Shown: positions 9,755-19,756, counted from the first letter of the stretch. The stretch: 60,282 bases of DNA from Acidobacteriota bacterium (GCA_029263315.1 JAJCXR010000022.1:1-60282); one strand, 5' to 3'. Numbers and translations: made by a program. The notes: a model not told the origin generated them from the sequence alone.

Positions 9755-10516
9755 ATGACGCACCCCACCCCTCTTCTCACCACCCCTTGTAGCTCACGTC
9801 GTCGCCCTTTGAGGGCCAGGCTCTTGACCGCCGGGTTGGCGGCCGCCGCCTTGCTGGGCAGCGCCGGATTGGCGCAAGCACGGGGCTTTCTGCCACCCCT
9901 TGACCATCTCTCGTTCCCTGAGGCACAGGTGATCACAGTGGACGGGCAGCGGCTCTACGGTGCCATCCCCGGGTACTCTCAGCGGTTCCGCGGCATCAGC
10001 CGCATCGTCTTTTTCGACAGCTCCGGCAACCGCATCAAGCTGCGGGCCGACGAAGTACAGCAGGTGATCATCCCGGTGGGTCCGGACACCGAGATCGACA
10101 TGTACGGCGAGGTGCTGACCACCGTCGAGAAGGCGATCAAGGCCGACTACGAGCTGATCCACAACGTGCGCGCCATCGTCTTCGACTCCATCGTCTGGCC
10201 CGAGAGCGACCGGCGCCTGCTGTTGCAACGGGTCAATCCAGGCTTCGACCGGCAGATCCAGGTGTACGCCATGTTGAATGCCGACGAGGGCGTCAGCAGG
10301 GTCGACGGCGTGCCCTGGTTCGGCGACGAGGAGAAGTCCTATCTAATGGTGAAAAACAACGCGCCGCCGGTGCGCGTCAAGAAGCGCCACTATAAAAACG
10401 ACTTCGAGCGCCTGTTCGGTGACTGCCAAGCTTTCGTCAGCAGCGTGCCTCGGCAGGACCGCAAGTTCCGCCATTTCGCGGACCACGTCTACGCCTATCA
10501 GCAGGTCTGTCGCTGA
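9755..10516 (+). CDS. Secreted protein of unknown function
   Basis: 253 residues from the ATG preceded by GGGAG (spacing about 7); an earlier in-frame ATG 24 nt upstream lacks a good ribosome site. A long signal peptide (RRRPLRARLLTAGLAAAALLGSAGLAQA) is followed by a mature domain of about 210 residues without recognised motifs. It is rich in charged residues and has two Cys in the last third (GDCQAFVSS and YQQVCR) that could form a disulfide. It is followed by a strong terminator and appears to be a single-gene unit. Confidence 0.8.
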   Translation: MTHPTPLLTTPCSSRRRPLRARLLTAGLAAAALLGSAGLAQARGFLPPLDHLSFPEAQVITVDGQRLYGAIPGYSQRFRGISRIVFFDSSGNRIKLRADEVQQVIIPVGPDTEIDMYGEVLTTVEKAIKADYELIHNVRAIVFDSIVWPESDRRLLLQRVNPGFDRQIQVYAMLNADEGVSRVDGVPWFGDEEKSYLMVKNNAPPVRVKKRHYKNDFERLFGDCQAFVSSVPRQDRKFRHFADHVYAYQQVCR

Positions 10517-10544
10517 TCTCCTGCTAGCAAGAGCCTTGAACGAC

Positions 10545-10583
10545 AAAGGACGCCCGGTGGCCGCGGCCATGGGGCGTCCTTTT
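10545..10583 (+). terminator. Rho-independent terminator
   Basis: A perfect 11-bp stem: AAAGGACGCCC at 10545-10555 pairs with GGGCGTCCTTT at 10572-10582. The T-run is inside the right arm and continues to 10583. It lies about 30 bp after the stop of the preceding secreted-protein gene. Confidence 0.85.
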
Positions 10584-10633
10584 GCGTTGAAGAGATTCGG
10601 GTTGAGCTCGGAGGTCGGAATCTCGGGGGCAGG

Positions 10634-10903
10634 CTAAATCGAATGCTTCCGCCGCACCTCTTGAATCCTCGACCGCACCATGCGGCCCAAGGACGTCTTC
10701 TCGGCGTGCTCGAAGATACGCCCCAGGACACGACGCTCGTCGTCGTCGATCTTGCCGTCTTTGAGGGCCAGGCCTAGGAGGAAGTTGAGCTCGGCCATGT
10801 CGACGGTGCCGTCGTTGGCGAAGATCTTGATCGAGGAGTAGGCCAGCTCGAGGTAGCTGGAGCCGTGGTCAGGGTCGATTTCGAGCTCGTTGGTGTCCAT
10901 CAT
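10634..10903 (-). CDS. Small acidic helical protein, TerB-like
   Basis: 89 residues (or 88 from the second of two adjacent ATG codons). Predicted all-helical, with an acidic segment NDGTVDMAELNFLLGLALKDGKIDDDERRVLGRIF that resembles a TerB/EF-hand-like two-helix repeat (acidic turns NDG and KDGKIDDDE). No signal peptide, so cytoplasmic. It ends convergent with the upstream terminator and starts divergently from the next membrane protein. The TerB-like assignment rests on pattern only; the function is unknown. Confidence 0.7.
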   Translation of the reverse strand: MMDTNELEIDPDHGSSYLELAYSSIKIFANDGTVDMAELNFLLGLALKDGKIDDDERRVLGRIFEHAEKTSLGRMVRSRIQEVRRKHSI

Positions 10904-11080
10904 GGCTTCGCTCTCAAGCGTCGGATCGTTGGTGGTGTCGTTCTACTTGGCCGGTTGGGCCTATTCTATCAGCCGTAGCGAGCAATGCGTGACCCTGGGA
11001 TGCCCCCAGGGGTTACAATCGGACCCTACGACGATTTTTCGACTCGACGCCCCTTACCGACGCTCCGAGGACCCCCACCG

Positions 11081-12628
11081 ATGGCCAGCCGCGCATTTCA
11101 CGACTTGCTCCTCCACAGCCGGGAGAATCTGTCCCGCAACGGCCGTGGCACGTTCATGATGGCGGTTTCGCTGTTGGTCTTTCACTTGCTGGTCATCACG
11201 CCATTTGCCGATGCCGGCCGACGCAAGGTGGATGCGGCGGCGGACCGTCAGCGTTTGGCTTCGGTGGGCCCCGGTCTGGAGTCGATCGGGGCGCGTCTGG
11301 AAACGGCCCAGGGGGCGTCCATGGCGGCCTTGCGCCCCGCCTTGGAGGAGCTCACCGAGCAGTTGGCCTTGGACTTTGCGCGGCTCGAAGCTAGCCGCTG
11401 GCGGTGGCAGGAGGAAAGGGCGCTGGAGGCAGGCGGCGAGGACCCTGGCGACTCGGGCGAGCCTGGCGGCACGGCGCCGGTTGCAGGTCTGGAGATGGCC
11501 TCACCACCCCGCGGCACGGTGCCTCTGGACATCGACGAGGGGCGACGCCGCGCCTTTGCCCAAGCCCCCAACCGCTATGCCCTGCTCAGCCTCCTGGAGC
11601 CCTTGGTGGAGGCGGAAATCCTGGCCCCGCGGTTGGCTGCTTTGGAACGGGCCTGGAAAACGGACGCCTTGCCGCCACTGATCAGCGACCTCGAAGCGGT
11701 GGGGGGTGAAATTTCCCAGTTGCGCAATCAGTTCCCCGAAGCCGAGACCTCCTGGGACCCCCTCTCCGCCGCCCTGGCGGAGCTGACCCGACAGGCCCAA
11801 GCCTGGAGCCCGCAGGTCCCCAAGACTCCATTTTGGTGGGCCTCGGCGGAATCGGAACCGCGTTTGGCTTTGGGTCTCGGCGATCACCGGGAGAGCCTGC
11901 GTCGGCCGCCGAGGTTGGCTGACCTGGAGGCCACCCAGCAGCAGGTCAGGGAACGGCTGCGCAACGTGTATCGGACGTGGGAGCGGCGGCAGGCGGAGAT
12001 CCCCGCCGCCGACGCCACCGACGGCGGATTTCTCGGCCTCGACTTGGACGGCCTCAGCCCACTCTTTCCCCTCGCCCTCGGTCTGCTGCTGGCGGCCGCC
12101 GGGTGGCGGCGCAGCCGTCTCCTGGTGGAGCTCGCCAAGGCGGTGCAGGCGGCGGTGCAGCAGGGCAGCCCAGCTCAGCTCAAGGCCTGGTTTGGCGGCC
12201 AGGTCGCCCCCGCTCAACCGTCGACGGCGTCCCTCGAACGGCTGGCGGGCAGCGCCCAGCTTCGGCTCTGGCCTTGGCTCCTGATGTCTTGGGGCTGGAT
12301 CGCCCTGGCCGGCTACCAGCTCTATGGCCAACCGACGGCGGAGTGGCGTCCTTGGCTGCCGGCGCTGGTGGGCGCCGGACTGGTGCTGCTGGCGACGGTG
12401 CATCGGTCGTTTGTTCTGCGCAAGGCCTTTGCGTTGCTCGGCGACGGGGTGGTTGGCACAACACCGGATTTCGAGCCCGAGGACGAGCCGCCCATGGCGG
12501 ACGAAAACCACGGGGAGATGCTGAGCCCGGTGACGCCCCAACATCCCGAAGACTCCCAACATCCCGAAGACCCCCAGCACCCCGAAGACCTTGAAGAAGA
12601 CTTAGTGGAAACGACCTTGCGCCGCTGA
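11081..12628 (+). CDS. Multi-pass membrane protein of unknown function
   Basis: About 515 residues from ATG at 11081 (GAGG 10 nt upstream); an earlier in-frame ATG exists but its extension is Pro-rich and not membrane-like. There is an N-terminal hydrophobic segment (MMAVSLLVFHLLVITPFA), a long helical soluble region, then three hydrophobic segments (LFPLALGLLLAAAGW, WPWLLMSWGWIALAGYQLY, LPALVGAGLVLLATV). The acidic tail has a QHPED repeat, three copies about 15 nt apart in the DNA. The large loop between the first and second segments suggests a periplasmic coiled-coil domain. No family recognised. Confidence 0.8.
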   Translation: MASRAFHDLLLHSRENLSRNGRGTFMMAVSLLVFHLLVITPFADAGRRKVDAAADRQRLASVGPGLESIGARLETAQGASMAALRPALEELTEQLALDFARLEASRWRWQEERALEAGGEDPGDSGEPGGTAPVAGLEMASPPRGTVPLDIDEGRRRAFAQAPNRYALLSLLEPLVEAEILAPRLAALERAWKTDALPPLISDLEAVGGEISQLRNQFPEAETSWDPLSAALAELTRQAQAWSPQVPKTPFWWASAESEPRLALGLGDHRESLRRPPRLADLEATQQQVRERLRNVYRTWERRQAEIPAADATDGGFLGLDLDGLSPLFPLALGLLLAAAGWRRSRLLVELAKAVQAAVQQGSPAQLKAWFGGQVAPAQPSTASLERLAGSAQLRLWPWLLMSWGWIALAGYQLYGQPTAEWRPWLPALVGAGLVLLATVHRSFVLRKAFALLGDGVVGTTPDFEPEDEPPMADENHGEMLSPVTPQHPEDSQHPEDPQHPEDLEEDLVETTLRR

Positions 12629-12659
12629 GCGCGGTGGCTTCGATCAACCCGAGAATCCC

Positions 12660-13121
12660 ATGCTACACATCTTCATCGACGCCGATGCCTGCCCCGTCAA
12701 AGCCGAGACCTATCGCGTCGCCGGCCGTTATGACCTACAGGTCACCCTGGTGGCCAACTCGTGGATGCGGGTCCCCTTGGAGTCTTGGATCCGCCTGGAA
12801 GTGGTGGCCGGCGGCCTGGACGTGGCGGACGACTGGATCGCCGAGCACGTGGAGGTGGACGACATCGTCATCACCTCCGACATCCCCCTGGCCGCGCGCT
12901 GCATTGCAGCGGGGGCGCAGGTGCTCGGCTCCAACGGCAAGCCCTTCACCGAGAACAATATCGGCGACGCCTTGGCGACCCGCGATTTGCTCACCGACCT
13001 GCGCAGCGGCGGTGAGATCACCGGCGGTCCGGCGCCGCAGCAGAAGCGAGATCGGTCCCACTTCTTGAATGAGCTGGATACGATGATCCAAGGCATCCGT
13101 CGACGCCACTCACTGTCTTGA
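12660..13121 (+). CDS. yaiI: YaiI/YqxD (UPF0178, DUF188) family protein
   Basis: 153 residues, the usual length for this small cytoplasmic PIN-like-fold family. Hallmarks are the N-terminal IFIDADACPVKAE, the central VVAGGLDVADDWI and ITSDIPLAARC, and GSNGKPFTENNIGDALATRDL. Acidic residues D8, D10 and the ITSD aspartate are the conserved candidate metal ligands. Biochemical function in the family is unsettled. It follows the membrane-protein gene by about 30 bp and may be co-transcribed. Confidence 0.93.
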   Translation: MLHIFIDADACPVKAETYRVAGRYDLQVTLVANSWMRVPLESWIRLEVVAGGLDVADDWIAEHVEVDDIVITSDIPLAARCIAAGAQVLGSNGKPFTENNIGDALATRDLLTDLRSGGEITGGPAPQQKRDRSHFLNELDTMIQGIRRRHSLS

Positions 13122-13194
13122 GCTGACGACCGCCAGCTGACCACGCCCCTGGGCGCTCCTTCGCGCCAAGAAACGAATGACAAATCTGGAGAAA

Positions 13195-13221
13195 GCTAGG
13201 CGCCCCCGGCTAGGCGCCCCC
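13195..13221. repeat. Short tandem duplication between convergent genes
   Basis: GCTAGGCGCCCCC occurs twice in tandem (14-bp period) in the 113-bp gap between the convergent yaiI and metalloprotease genes. No clear terminator hairpin is visible here. Confidence 0.7.
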
Positions 13222-13234
13222 TTCAGGCGACCGC

Positions 13235-15712
13235 TCAGGGGCAAGTCGCAAAAGCTGCGGTATCCGTCAAGGCGGCCGACGGCTCGCCCAAGGGATTGGT
13301 GAAGGTGAAGATCTCCCCGGTTTGGGTATCCGCCACCCTCAAGGTGTACTCGACGTTGGTAGTGGCGGCGGCGAAGACCCAATAATTACCATTGAAGGCA
13401 CAGCCGTTGATCACCTTCACCAGCATTTCCCAATTGTTGGCGTCGAAAAAATAAAAGAGCCCTGAATCGGCACTGCTGCCGTTGTCCACCAACTGACCGA
13501 CGCCCACATCGTCGGCGAAGTCACGCCAATCGATGGTCACTTTGAAGCGCCCTTCAGCGAGGCAAAGGGTGGCGGCGTCCGGCGAGCAGCTCGATTCACC
13601 CCGCACCGAGAAATTGCCGACGCCGGAGACGGCGAAGAATATGTTGTCGCTGCACGCCACCTTGACTCGGCCCGCTTCCCCCGGGGCGTCGGGCACGGCG
13701 ACCGTCTGTAGGCCACTGTTGGGCACCCCTTGCGCCAAGGCGGTGGGGAAACCGTCGTTGCCGCCGTCCGAGGAAAAGAAAATATCCACCGACTCGCAGG
13801 ACACCGGCGCCTGGTCGGTGCCGGCCACCTCCCATTGCACGGTGGCTTCCGTGCCGACGGTCCAGGCGCTCTGGCCGTTGGGCTCGATCACTTCGAAGGG
13901 TCCACTGCCTCCGGACACCCGCAGCACCATCTCATCGTGGGCGACGCCCCCTTGGTTGTTGCGCCCGGTCAAGCGGAAGGTCAAATCGCGGCTGGTATTG
14001 GGCATTGATTCCCCCAAACGCTCGACCCCTTGCAGCAGGTGGGTGAGACGGGGAAAGGTGCGACGGGTGGAGGCGACGGGGGAAAAAGAACGGAAGATCG
14101 GCCGTCGACCGTTATCCGTATTGGGTGGTCCCGGCGGCCCCAAGTCGTGCTGCTCCCACGCGTAGGTCGCGGCGTTGCCACTGCCCTCGAGGGTGAACGG
14201 CGTGCGTCGCGGAATGGTGTAATTGGGCCCCGCCTGGACGCTCGGCACCCCTGCCCCGCCGCCGGTGGAGCCGCAGCGCCCGGCCCCTTGGTGCACGTGG
14301 GCGGTGATCTCGTCGAAGCTGTGGGTATTGAAGTAATCGTTGCTGAAGGTCTGTAGATTCTCAGCGCCACAGATCCCCGAGTAGGACATGATGGTGGAGC
14401 CGCTGCCGGGCTCGTAGGCGGCGCTGGGTTCGCGGTTGGGACCGCAGGACCCCGTCGAGCCATTGAAGATGTGGTTGGCTCCCAACGAATGCCCCACCTC
14501 GTGGGCCAGATAATCAACCACAAAAGGATCTCCCACCGGCACCGGCAGGCTGGAGACCGCAAACCCCTTGGCACCGGTGAAGCAAGAGGCGGCCAAGGCG
14601 GCGACGCCACCACCGCTGGTGCCGAAGACGTGACCCAAATCGTAACCACCGGCCCCGAGGGCATTGTCCAACGTATTTTGGTTTTCCTCCAACATCTCGA
14701 AGACGTTCGAGTTGGTGTACGGGTCGGTGAGAGCATTGGTAAAGATCAGCTGATCATTGGCTGCGACCAACGAGAGGCGCAGTGACAGCTCACGCCGCAG
14801 CACCCCGTTGAGGCGATTGGTCGCGGTGACCACCGCCGACAATCCAAGGGCCGCCGTCCCGCCGTGGAACTGCGTGTACTCGCCCGTGGCGGCAATGGCC
14901 GTGCGGTAGGTGCGCAACAGGCCGCCGGTGGTCATTTTCGCGCCCTCCAAGGGCGCTGAACCTTGACCCGAGCCTTTCGATGAAGACATACCGAAGCTCG
15001 ACGTACCGCCGCCGGGCCCGTCGTCACTTCCCCGCAAGCTCGCCATCAAAGCCTGAGTTTCACAGCGAAAAGGTGGCCGCCGAGCGTCCTCCGCCGTATG
15101 GCCTCGGGAAAAGGCCACGTACCAGCTGGACTCCGCTTTGTTCTGCCCCGGCAACTCGACCATGGGGTTGATGAAGATGGCCTCGCCGAGGCCGAGGATC
15201 ATGCCGTGGAAACCGTGTGGCGTCAGCTCGAATCGCAACTCCGCCGTCGGCCGGTCGATCGCCAAACCACGAAATGTCGCCAGCTCCGGATAGCGATCCA
15301 TCAGGGCATCTTCCATCACCCGAGAGCGTTCGACGGCAAAACGCATCTTCGTCCCATCCGGCAACGGCACCTCGACGACGGGCCAGCTCTTGGTACCGAC
15401 GGTAACGGACTCGGCAGCCTTGGACTCGGAGATGGACTGGGAGATCCCGAGAGCTTGCTCGCTCTCCATGCCCGCCGTCAGCAAATGATCTTCCAGCCGT
15501 CGCATGTCCAAGTCAAAGGCCCGGTGCCCGTACGACAACGGCGCCGCTTTATCACTCAGCTCATCGGCCGACAGCTCCATCCACGGATCAACCGCTTCAG
15601 CCGCCGACTCCGCGGCATATCCGCCAAACGCGATCAACAGGCCTAGGCAAACGAATATAGCCCGACGAAGGGAGCTGGACGGGGAACAGGAATACCGGTG
15701 GGATGAGCGCAT
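13235..15712 (-). CDS. Secreted reprolysin-like (metzincin) metalloprotease
   Basis: About 825 residues from ATG at 15712 (AGGAG 5 nt upstream; a GTG codon immediately before is the alternative). A Sec signal (LRRAIFVCLGLLIAFGGYAAES) precedes a propeptide-like N-terminal region. The zinc site HEVGHSLGANH matches HExxHxxGxxH and a Met-turn follows (STIMSYSGIC), which defines a metzincin of the M12B type. The C-terminal half has Ig/PKD-like beta-sandwich segments, one starting near FEVIEPNGQSAWTVG, and no sorting tail. It is probably exported to act extracellularly. Transcribed alone, divergent from nothing close by. Confidence 0.92.
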   Translation of the reverse strand: MRSSHRYSCSPSSSLRRAIFVCLGLLIAFGGYAAESAAEAVDPWMELSADELSDKAAPLSYGHRAFDLDMRRLEDHLLTAGMESEQALGISQSISESKAAESVTVGTKSWPVVEVPLPDGTKMRFAVERSRVMEDALMDRYPELATFRGLAIDRPTAELRFELTPHGFHGMILGLGEAIFINPMVELPGQNKAESSWYVAFSRGHTAEDARRPPFRCETQALMASLRGSDDGPGGGTSSFGMSSSKGSGQGSAPLEGAKMTTGGLLRTYRTAIAATGEYTQFHGGTAALGLSAVVTATNRLNGVLRRELSLRLSLVAANDQLIFTNALTDPYTNSNVFEMLEENQNTLDNALGAGGYDLGHVFGTSGGGVAALAASCFTGAKGFAVSSLPVPVGDPFVVDYLAHEVGHSLGANHIFNGSTGSCGPNREPSAAYEPGSGSTIMSYSGICGAENLQTFSNDYFNTHSFDEITAHVHQGAGRCGSTGGGAGVPSVQAGPNYTIPRRTPFTLEGSGNAATYAWEQHDLGPPGPPNTDNGRRPIFRSFSPVASTRRTFPRLTHLLQGVERLGESMPNTSRDLTFRLTGRNNQGGVAHDEMVLRVSGGSGPFEVIEPNGQSAWTVGTEATVQWEVAGTDQAPVSCESVDIFFSSDGGNDGFPTALAQGVPNSGLQTVAVPDAPGEAGRVKVACSDNIFFAVSGVGNFSVRGESSCSPDAATLCLAEGRFKVTIDWRDFADDVGVGQLVDNGSSADSGLFYFFDANNWEMLVKVINGCAFNGNYWVFAAATTNVEYTLRVADTQTGEIFTFTNPLGEPSAALTDTAAFATCP

Positions 15713-15911
15713 CACAACTCCTAAGTTTCGACATCTCTAACGGACCAATGGCTTCCACCAGCCTCTAGAGGTGCAACTTTCCAGCTGCAAGCTCGCAGAG
15801 CTATTGATGCGTGAGACTCACAAGACAAGAACTTCAAACGACGTCACTAGATACTGCGACAACGGTTGCTTTATTCGATCAATGTAGGGCCGAGCCGGCG
15901 GAGCCCAGGGT

Positions 15912-17735
15912 TCAGAAGCTCCAAATCCAAGGGATCGCCAGCACGCTGACCACAAAATACATCAAATTGAGGGGCAGCCCGATGCGGGCAAAGTCGGTGA
16001 ACCGATAGCCACCCACACCATAGACATAGGTATTGGTCTGATAGCCCACCGGGGTCGAAAAACTGGCGGAGGCGGCGATGCAACAGGCGATGATGAACGG
16101 TCTGGGGTCGACCTCGAGGGTGGCGCCAAGGCTCAGGGCGATGGGCGCCATGAGAACCACGGTGGCATTGTTCGAGAGGGTCTCGGTCATGATCATGGTG
16201 GTCAGATAGATGGCCCCGAGAAGAATATAGGGACGAATCGACTCACTGAAGAAGGCGAAGTCGGTCAATTGGTAGAGCCCCTGGGCGATCAGCGCCGCCG
16301 TGCCCGTGGACTCCATGGCCAGTCCCAAGGCCAGCATGCCGTAGATCAACGCCAGGATGCTCCATTCGATGCTGGCGTAGCCCTCCTTGCTGCGCAAGCA
16401 ACCGGTGATGAAGATCAAGGCGGCACCGATCAAGGCGGCGCCGACAATCGGCATGACGTTGAAGGCCGCCGCCAAGATGACCCCTACCACGGTCGCCAAT
16501 ACCAGGGGTTGGCGACGCCGACGGACGCGGGCCGGCACCGGCGGATGGTCGAGTAGAAAAATCTCGTCGCTGCGCCGCAGGGCTTCGATCGCTTCGTCGG
16601 TGCCCATCATCAACAATAGGTCACCGGCTTCCAGGGGTGTCGTTTCCAAAGCCTTGCTGAGATTGATACCCCGCCGATGGATGGCCAACAGGATGACGCG
16701 GAAGCGTTGCCTGAAATTGAGCTCGCGAACCGACTGCCCGACAACGCTCGAGTTGGGGCCGATGACACCCTCGACGATGGCCCCTTCGTGGGCCGAAATG
16801 GTCTCGACCCCCACCTGGTTGGTCACCGCCAAGGCTAAACCTTCGAGGTTGCGCGCCTGCACAAAGCCGGAGGGGCGCAAGGCGAGGACGAGGCGATCCC
16901 CCTCTTGGACCTCGATTTCGCTTGGGTTGTCGAGCTTGACGGGTACGTTGTTGCGGATCATCTCCAGGATGCGAACGCTGGATTCCTTATAGAGGCGAGT
17001 CTCCGTCAAGACCTTGCCGATCATCTGCGAGCCCTTTTGCACGTAGGCGTCGCTGATGAACTCTTTGCGTTCCTCTTCGGAGAGAATGGAGGTCAGGGTA
17101 CTGCGTTCCGGCAACAGCTTGTCGGCAAAGAGCGCCAGGTAGATCATGCCGAGGAAGACCAGCGGCAGGCCGATCCAGCCGATCTCGAACATGCCGAGGG
17201 GCGGCTCTCCAGATGCCTCGAGAATACTGCTCGCCAAGATATTGGTGCTGGTCCCCACCAGGGTGCAGGTGCCGCCGAAAATGGAAGCGTAGGACAGGGG
17301 AATCAAGAGCTTCGAGGCCGGCATGTTGAGCGACCGCGAAAGACTCAGCACCACCGGCATGAAGACGATCACCACCGGCGTATTATTGATAAACGCCGAG
17401 ATACCCGCCACGAAGAGCACCAAGACCATGAGGAAACGGCGGTAACCGAGCCGGGTCAAGCGCTGCAGGGTGGACGACAGGCTTTCGAGCAGACCGGTCT
17501 TTTCCAGGGCGGCGCTGAGAATAAACATCGCAGCGATGGTCATCGGCGCCGGATTGGCGAAGACCGTCATCAGACGATTGAGGTCCGGGAGGGTGGTCTC
17601 AAAGGGCAGTGCGCTGGCCCCCACAAGAATTGCCAAGACCGCCAGCGCCACTTGATCCGTCGGGATTTTCTCGACGATAAAGCTGATCAGCGCGGCCAGC
17701 AGCAGCAAACAGACAAAGGCCACTTCCCAGGTCAT
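15912..17735 (-). CDS. SLC13/DASS-type anion permease with two TrkA-C (RCK_C) domains
   Basis: 607 residues with about 10-12 hydrophobic segments in two halves. Each half has a conserved Asn/Thr/Ser loop, FINNTPVVIVFMP and LSNNATVVLMAP, typical of ArsB/NhaD/SLC13 permeases. Two RCK_C-like regulatory domains lie between them (about residues 220-390), each with a GDRL/GDLL core. Likely substrates are di- or tricarboxylates or sulfate, with Na+ or H+ coupling; the sequence alone does not decide. ATG start with GGAG 5 nt upstream. Confidence 0.93.
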   Translation of the reverse strand: MTWEVAFVCLLLLAALISFIVEKIPTDQVALAVLAILVGASALPFETTLPDLNRLMTVFANPAPMTIAAMFILSAALEKTGLLESLSSTLQRLTRLGYRRFLMVLVLFVAGISAFINNTPVVIVFMPVVLSLSRSLNMPASKLLIPLSYASIFGGTCTLVGTSTNILASSILEASGEPPLGMFEIGWIGLPLVFLGMIYLALFADKLLPERSTLTSILSEEERKEFISDAYVQKGSQMIGKVLTETRLYKESSVRILEMIRNNVPVKLDNPSEIEVQEGDRLVLALRPSGFVQARNLEGLALAVTNQVGVETISAHEGAIVEGVIGPNSSVVGQSVRELNFRQRFRVILLAIHRRGINLSKALETTPLEAGDLLLMMGTDEAIEALRRSDEIFLLDHPPVPARVRRRRQPLVLATVVGVILAAAFNVMPIVGAALIGAALIFITGCLRSKEGYASIEWSILALIYGMLALGLAMESTGTAALIAQGLYQLTDFAFFSESIRPYILLGAIYLTTMIMTETLSNNATVVLMAPIALSLGATLEVDPRPFIIACCIAASASFSTPVGYQTNTYVYGVGGYRFTDFARIGLPLNLMYFVVSVLAIPWIWSF

Positions 17736-18092
17736 GGATCTCCGATCTTATTGCCGAGCTCGTCAGCTCACTCGAATGTGGTCAAGCCATCCATATCGGA
17801 ATCGTCGATATCGGTACAGACGTTTGGTGGAGGCGTGATCCTACCTCAAAGCCCGGCAACTACCGAAGGCCTTCCGCCGACGCGGCGGCGGCTCGACAAC
17901 CGCGCAACCATGGCACCTTGACGTCCCCATGACCGACAAATCACACAGGCGTGACATGACGAGGTAGCTCGAATCCATCCCCTATGATCTGCTAATGCAT
18001 AGCTGGAACGGCCCGCCACCGGGGCGGACACTCCACGAGCCGAAGCCAGGCTGCACTCTTCCAACCCTAAGCATCGTCCTGCGAGGTCCATG
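17736..18092. other. 357-bp divergent intergenic region
   Basis: It separates the minus-strand permease from the plus-strand desaturase and presumably holds both promoters. I see no strong hairpin, tandem repeat, or confident -35/-10 pair, and no credible small gene. Confidence 0.4.
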
Positions 18093-19052
18093 ATGATCGA
18101 AGCCGAATACGACAAAGAAAAGGTCGACTGGTGGTCGTCCATACCCTTCATCGCAGCCCATATCGGCGCCGTGGTCGGCGTCATCCTGGTGGGTTGGAGC
18201 CCGTGGCTCATCGCCTTGGCCGTCCTCTCCTACTACGTGCGCATGTGGGCCATCACCGCCGGCTTCCATCGCTATTTCTCCCATCGCGCTTTCAAGACCA
18301 GCCGTGCCTTCCAGTTCTTCATGGCCTTTCTCGGCACCCTGTCGGTGCAAAAGGGCGTGCTCTGGTGGGCTGCCCACCATCGTGACCACCACCGCCACTC
18401 CGATCACGAACCGGACATCCACTCGCCGATCATGCGCGATGTGCTTTGGGCCCACATGGGTTGGATCCTGTGCCGTAAGTTCAACGCCACTAAATACGAC
18501 AAGATCAAAGACTTCACCAAGTTTCCTGAGCTGGTTTGGCTGAACCGCTTTCATCTGGTGCCGCCCCTGGTGATGGGTGCCCTGATCTGGTGGTTGTTCG
18601 GTGCCGCAGTCTTTGTCTGGGTCGGCTTGGTGGGCACCGTCGCCCTGTGGCACGGCACCTTTACGATCAATTCGCTGTCCCACCTCATCGGTCGGCGGCG
18701 CTACGCCACCAAGGACAACAGCCGCAACAGCCTCGTCTTGGCTCTCATCACTCTGGGTGAAGGCTGGCACAACAACCACCACTACTACCCCGGAGCCTCG
18801 AGGCAGGGTTTCTACTGGTGGGAGATCGACATCAGCTATTACTCCCTGAAGCTCCTGGAAGTCTTCGGCATCGTCTGGGATGTGCGCGGTGTACCGGATC
18901 GGGTGCTCGCCAAGGGACGCCAACGCCTAGCTTCAGCCGGCGACGGCGCGCCGTCCGCCGAGGCATCCCTAGCCGCACCCGCTCAACCCTTGGACACGGC
19001 CCCTCAGTCGACCACCGCCGCAGCGTCCGTCGAGGCGACGGCCGGCGGCTGA
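18093..19052 (+). CDS. Membrane fatty acid (acyl-CoA delta-9 type) desaturase
   Basis: About 319 residues. Three histidine boxes binding the di-iron centre are present in order: HRYFSH, HRDHHRHSD and EGWHNNHH, with four hydrophobic stretches around them. This matches stearoyl-CoA/acyl-lipid delta-9 desaturases, which introduce a cis double bond in the cytoplasmic membrane. Two adjacent ATG codons occur; the second fits GAGGT better (7 nt). An Ala/Pro-rich tail of about 40 residues follows the catalytic domain. The 3-prime end overlaps the convergent next gene by 49 bp, so transcription from the two may interfere. Confidence 0.95.
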   Translation: MIEAEYDKEKVDWWSSIPFIAAHIGAVVGVILVGWSPWLIALAVLSYYVRMWAITAGFHRYFSHRAFKTSRAFQFFMAFLGTLSVQKGVLWWAAHHRDHHRHSDHEPDIHSPIMRDVLWAHMGWILCRKFNATKYDKIKDFTKFPELVWLNRFHLVPPLVMGALIWWLFGAAVFVWVGLVGTVALWHGTFTINSLSHLIGRRRYATKDNSRNSLVLALITLGEGWHNNHHYYPGASRQGFYWWEIDISYYSLKLLEVFGIVWDVRGVPDRVLAKGRQRLASAGDGAPSAEASLAAPAQPLDTAPQSTTAAASVEATAGG

Positions 19053-19756
19053 AACGGCGCATTGCCGGCCAAGAAGCGTTGGCCTCGGCGCAATAGCTCG
19101 AGCGCTTCCCGGCGGTCGAGAAAACCCGTCGCCATCTGCGCTTCGCACTCACAGGCCACCAAGGTGGCCAAGTAGGCTTCCAGACGGATCCAAGCATGAC
19201 GTCGTCGGCCGACGAGGCGGGCCACTTCGCCCTCGTCGGTCTGGCCCAGGCTGGCATCGGCTAGGGCGTCGGCCGTCACAGCCAACTCCGTGGCCACCTG
19301 CTCCGCCGCCAGGCTGGCGTGCGCCAGCTCCGACAAGAGCTCCGATTGGTGGATACCGAGGCCCGTGCAGCGACGCCGCAAACGGTGCTGGGCCTGACGC
19401 AGGTCGTCGAGGAGCCCAGCATCACTGGCCTCCCCGAGCCTCACGTCCTCGCCTCCGTCGAGACGGCCCAGATCCGCCAGCAAACGGCGGTGGGCCGCCA
19501 ACCAGCGGGGATGCAAGAAGCGCGTCCGCAGGGTCAACACCGTCAGCCAAAGGGCCCAGAGAGCGACCATCGGCAGAATCCCCAAGAAATCGTGGAACGG
19601 GCGCTCGGAGCCGCTGATGGTGGTCACCGAAGCCAGGGTGACCAACGCCCCCCAAATCAGCCAGTAGAGGCGTAGACGCCGACGCTTGTTGCGCAGCCTC
19701 TGCACCAGCTCCTGCAGCGCAGACTCACCGCTCAGGGCTCGCAGCTTCAGAGCCAT
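19004..19756 (-). CDS. Membrane protein with coiled-coil cytoplasmic part, phosphatase-linked
   Basis: 250 residues. A basic N-terminus is followed by two hydrophobic segments (RLYWLIWGALVTLASVTTIS and FHDFLGILPMVALWALWLTVL), then a long helical, Ala/Leu/Arg-rich region. No family recognised. It lies 72 bp downstream of the SpoIIE-type phosphatase, whose N-terminal half has the same design (two membrane spans then helical region). The pair may be an ancient duplication or interacting partners. Convergent overlap with the desaturase. Confidence 0.7.
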   Translation of the reverse strand: MALKLRALSGESALQELVQRLRNKRRRLRLYWLIWGALVTLASVTTISGSERPFHDFLGILPMVALWALWLTVLTLRTRFLHPRWLAAHRRLLADLGRLDGGEDVRLGEASDAGLLDDLRQAQHRLRRRCTGLGIHQSELLSELAHASLAAEQVATELAVTADALADASLGQTDEGEVARLVGRRRHAWIRLEAYLATLVACECEAQMATGFLDRREALELLRRGQRFLAGNAPFQPPAVASTDAAAVVD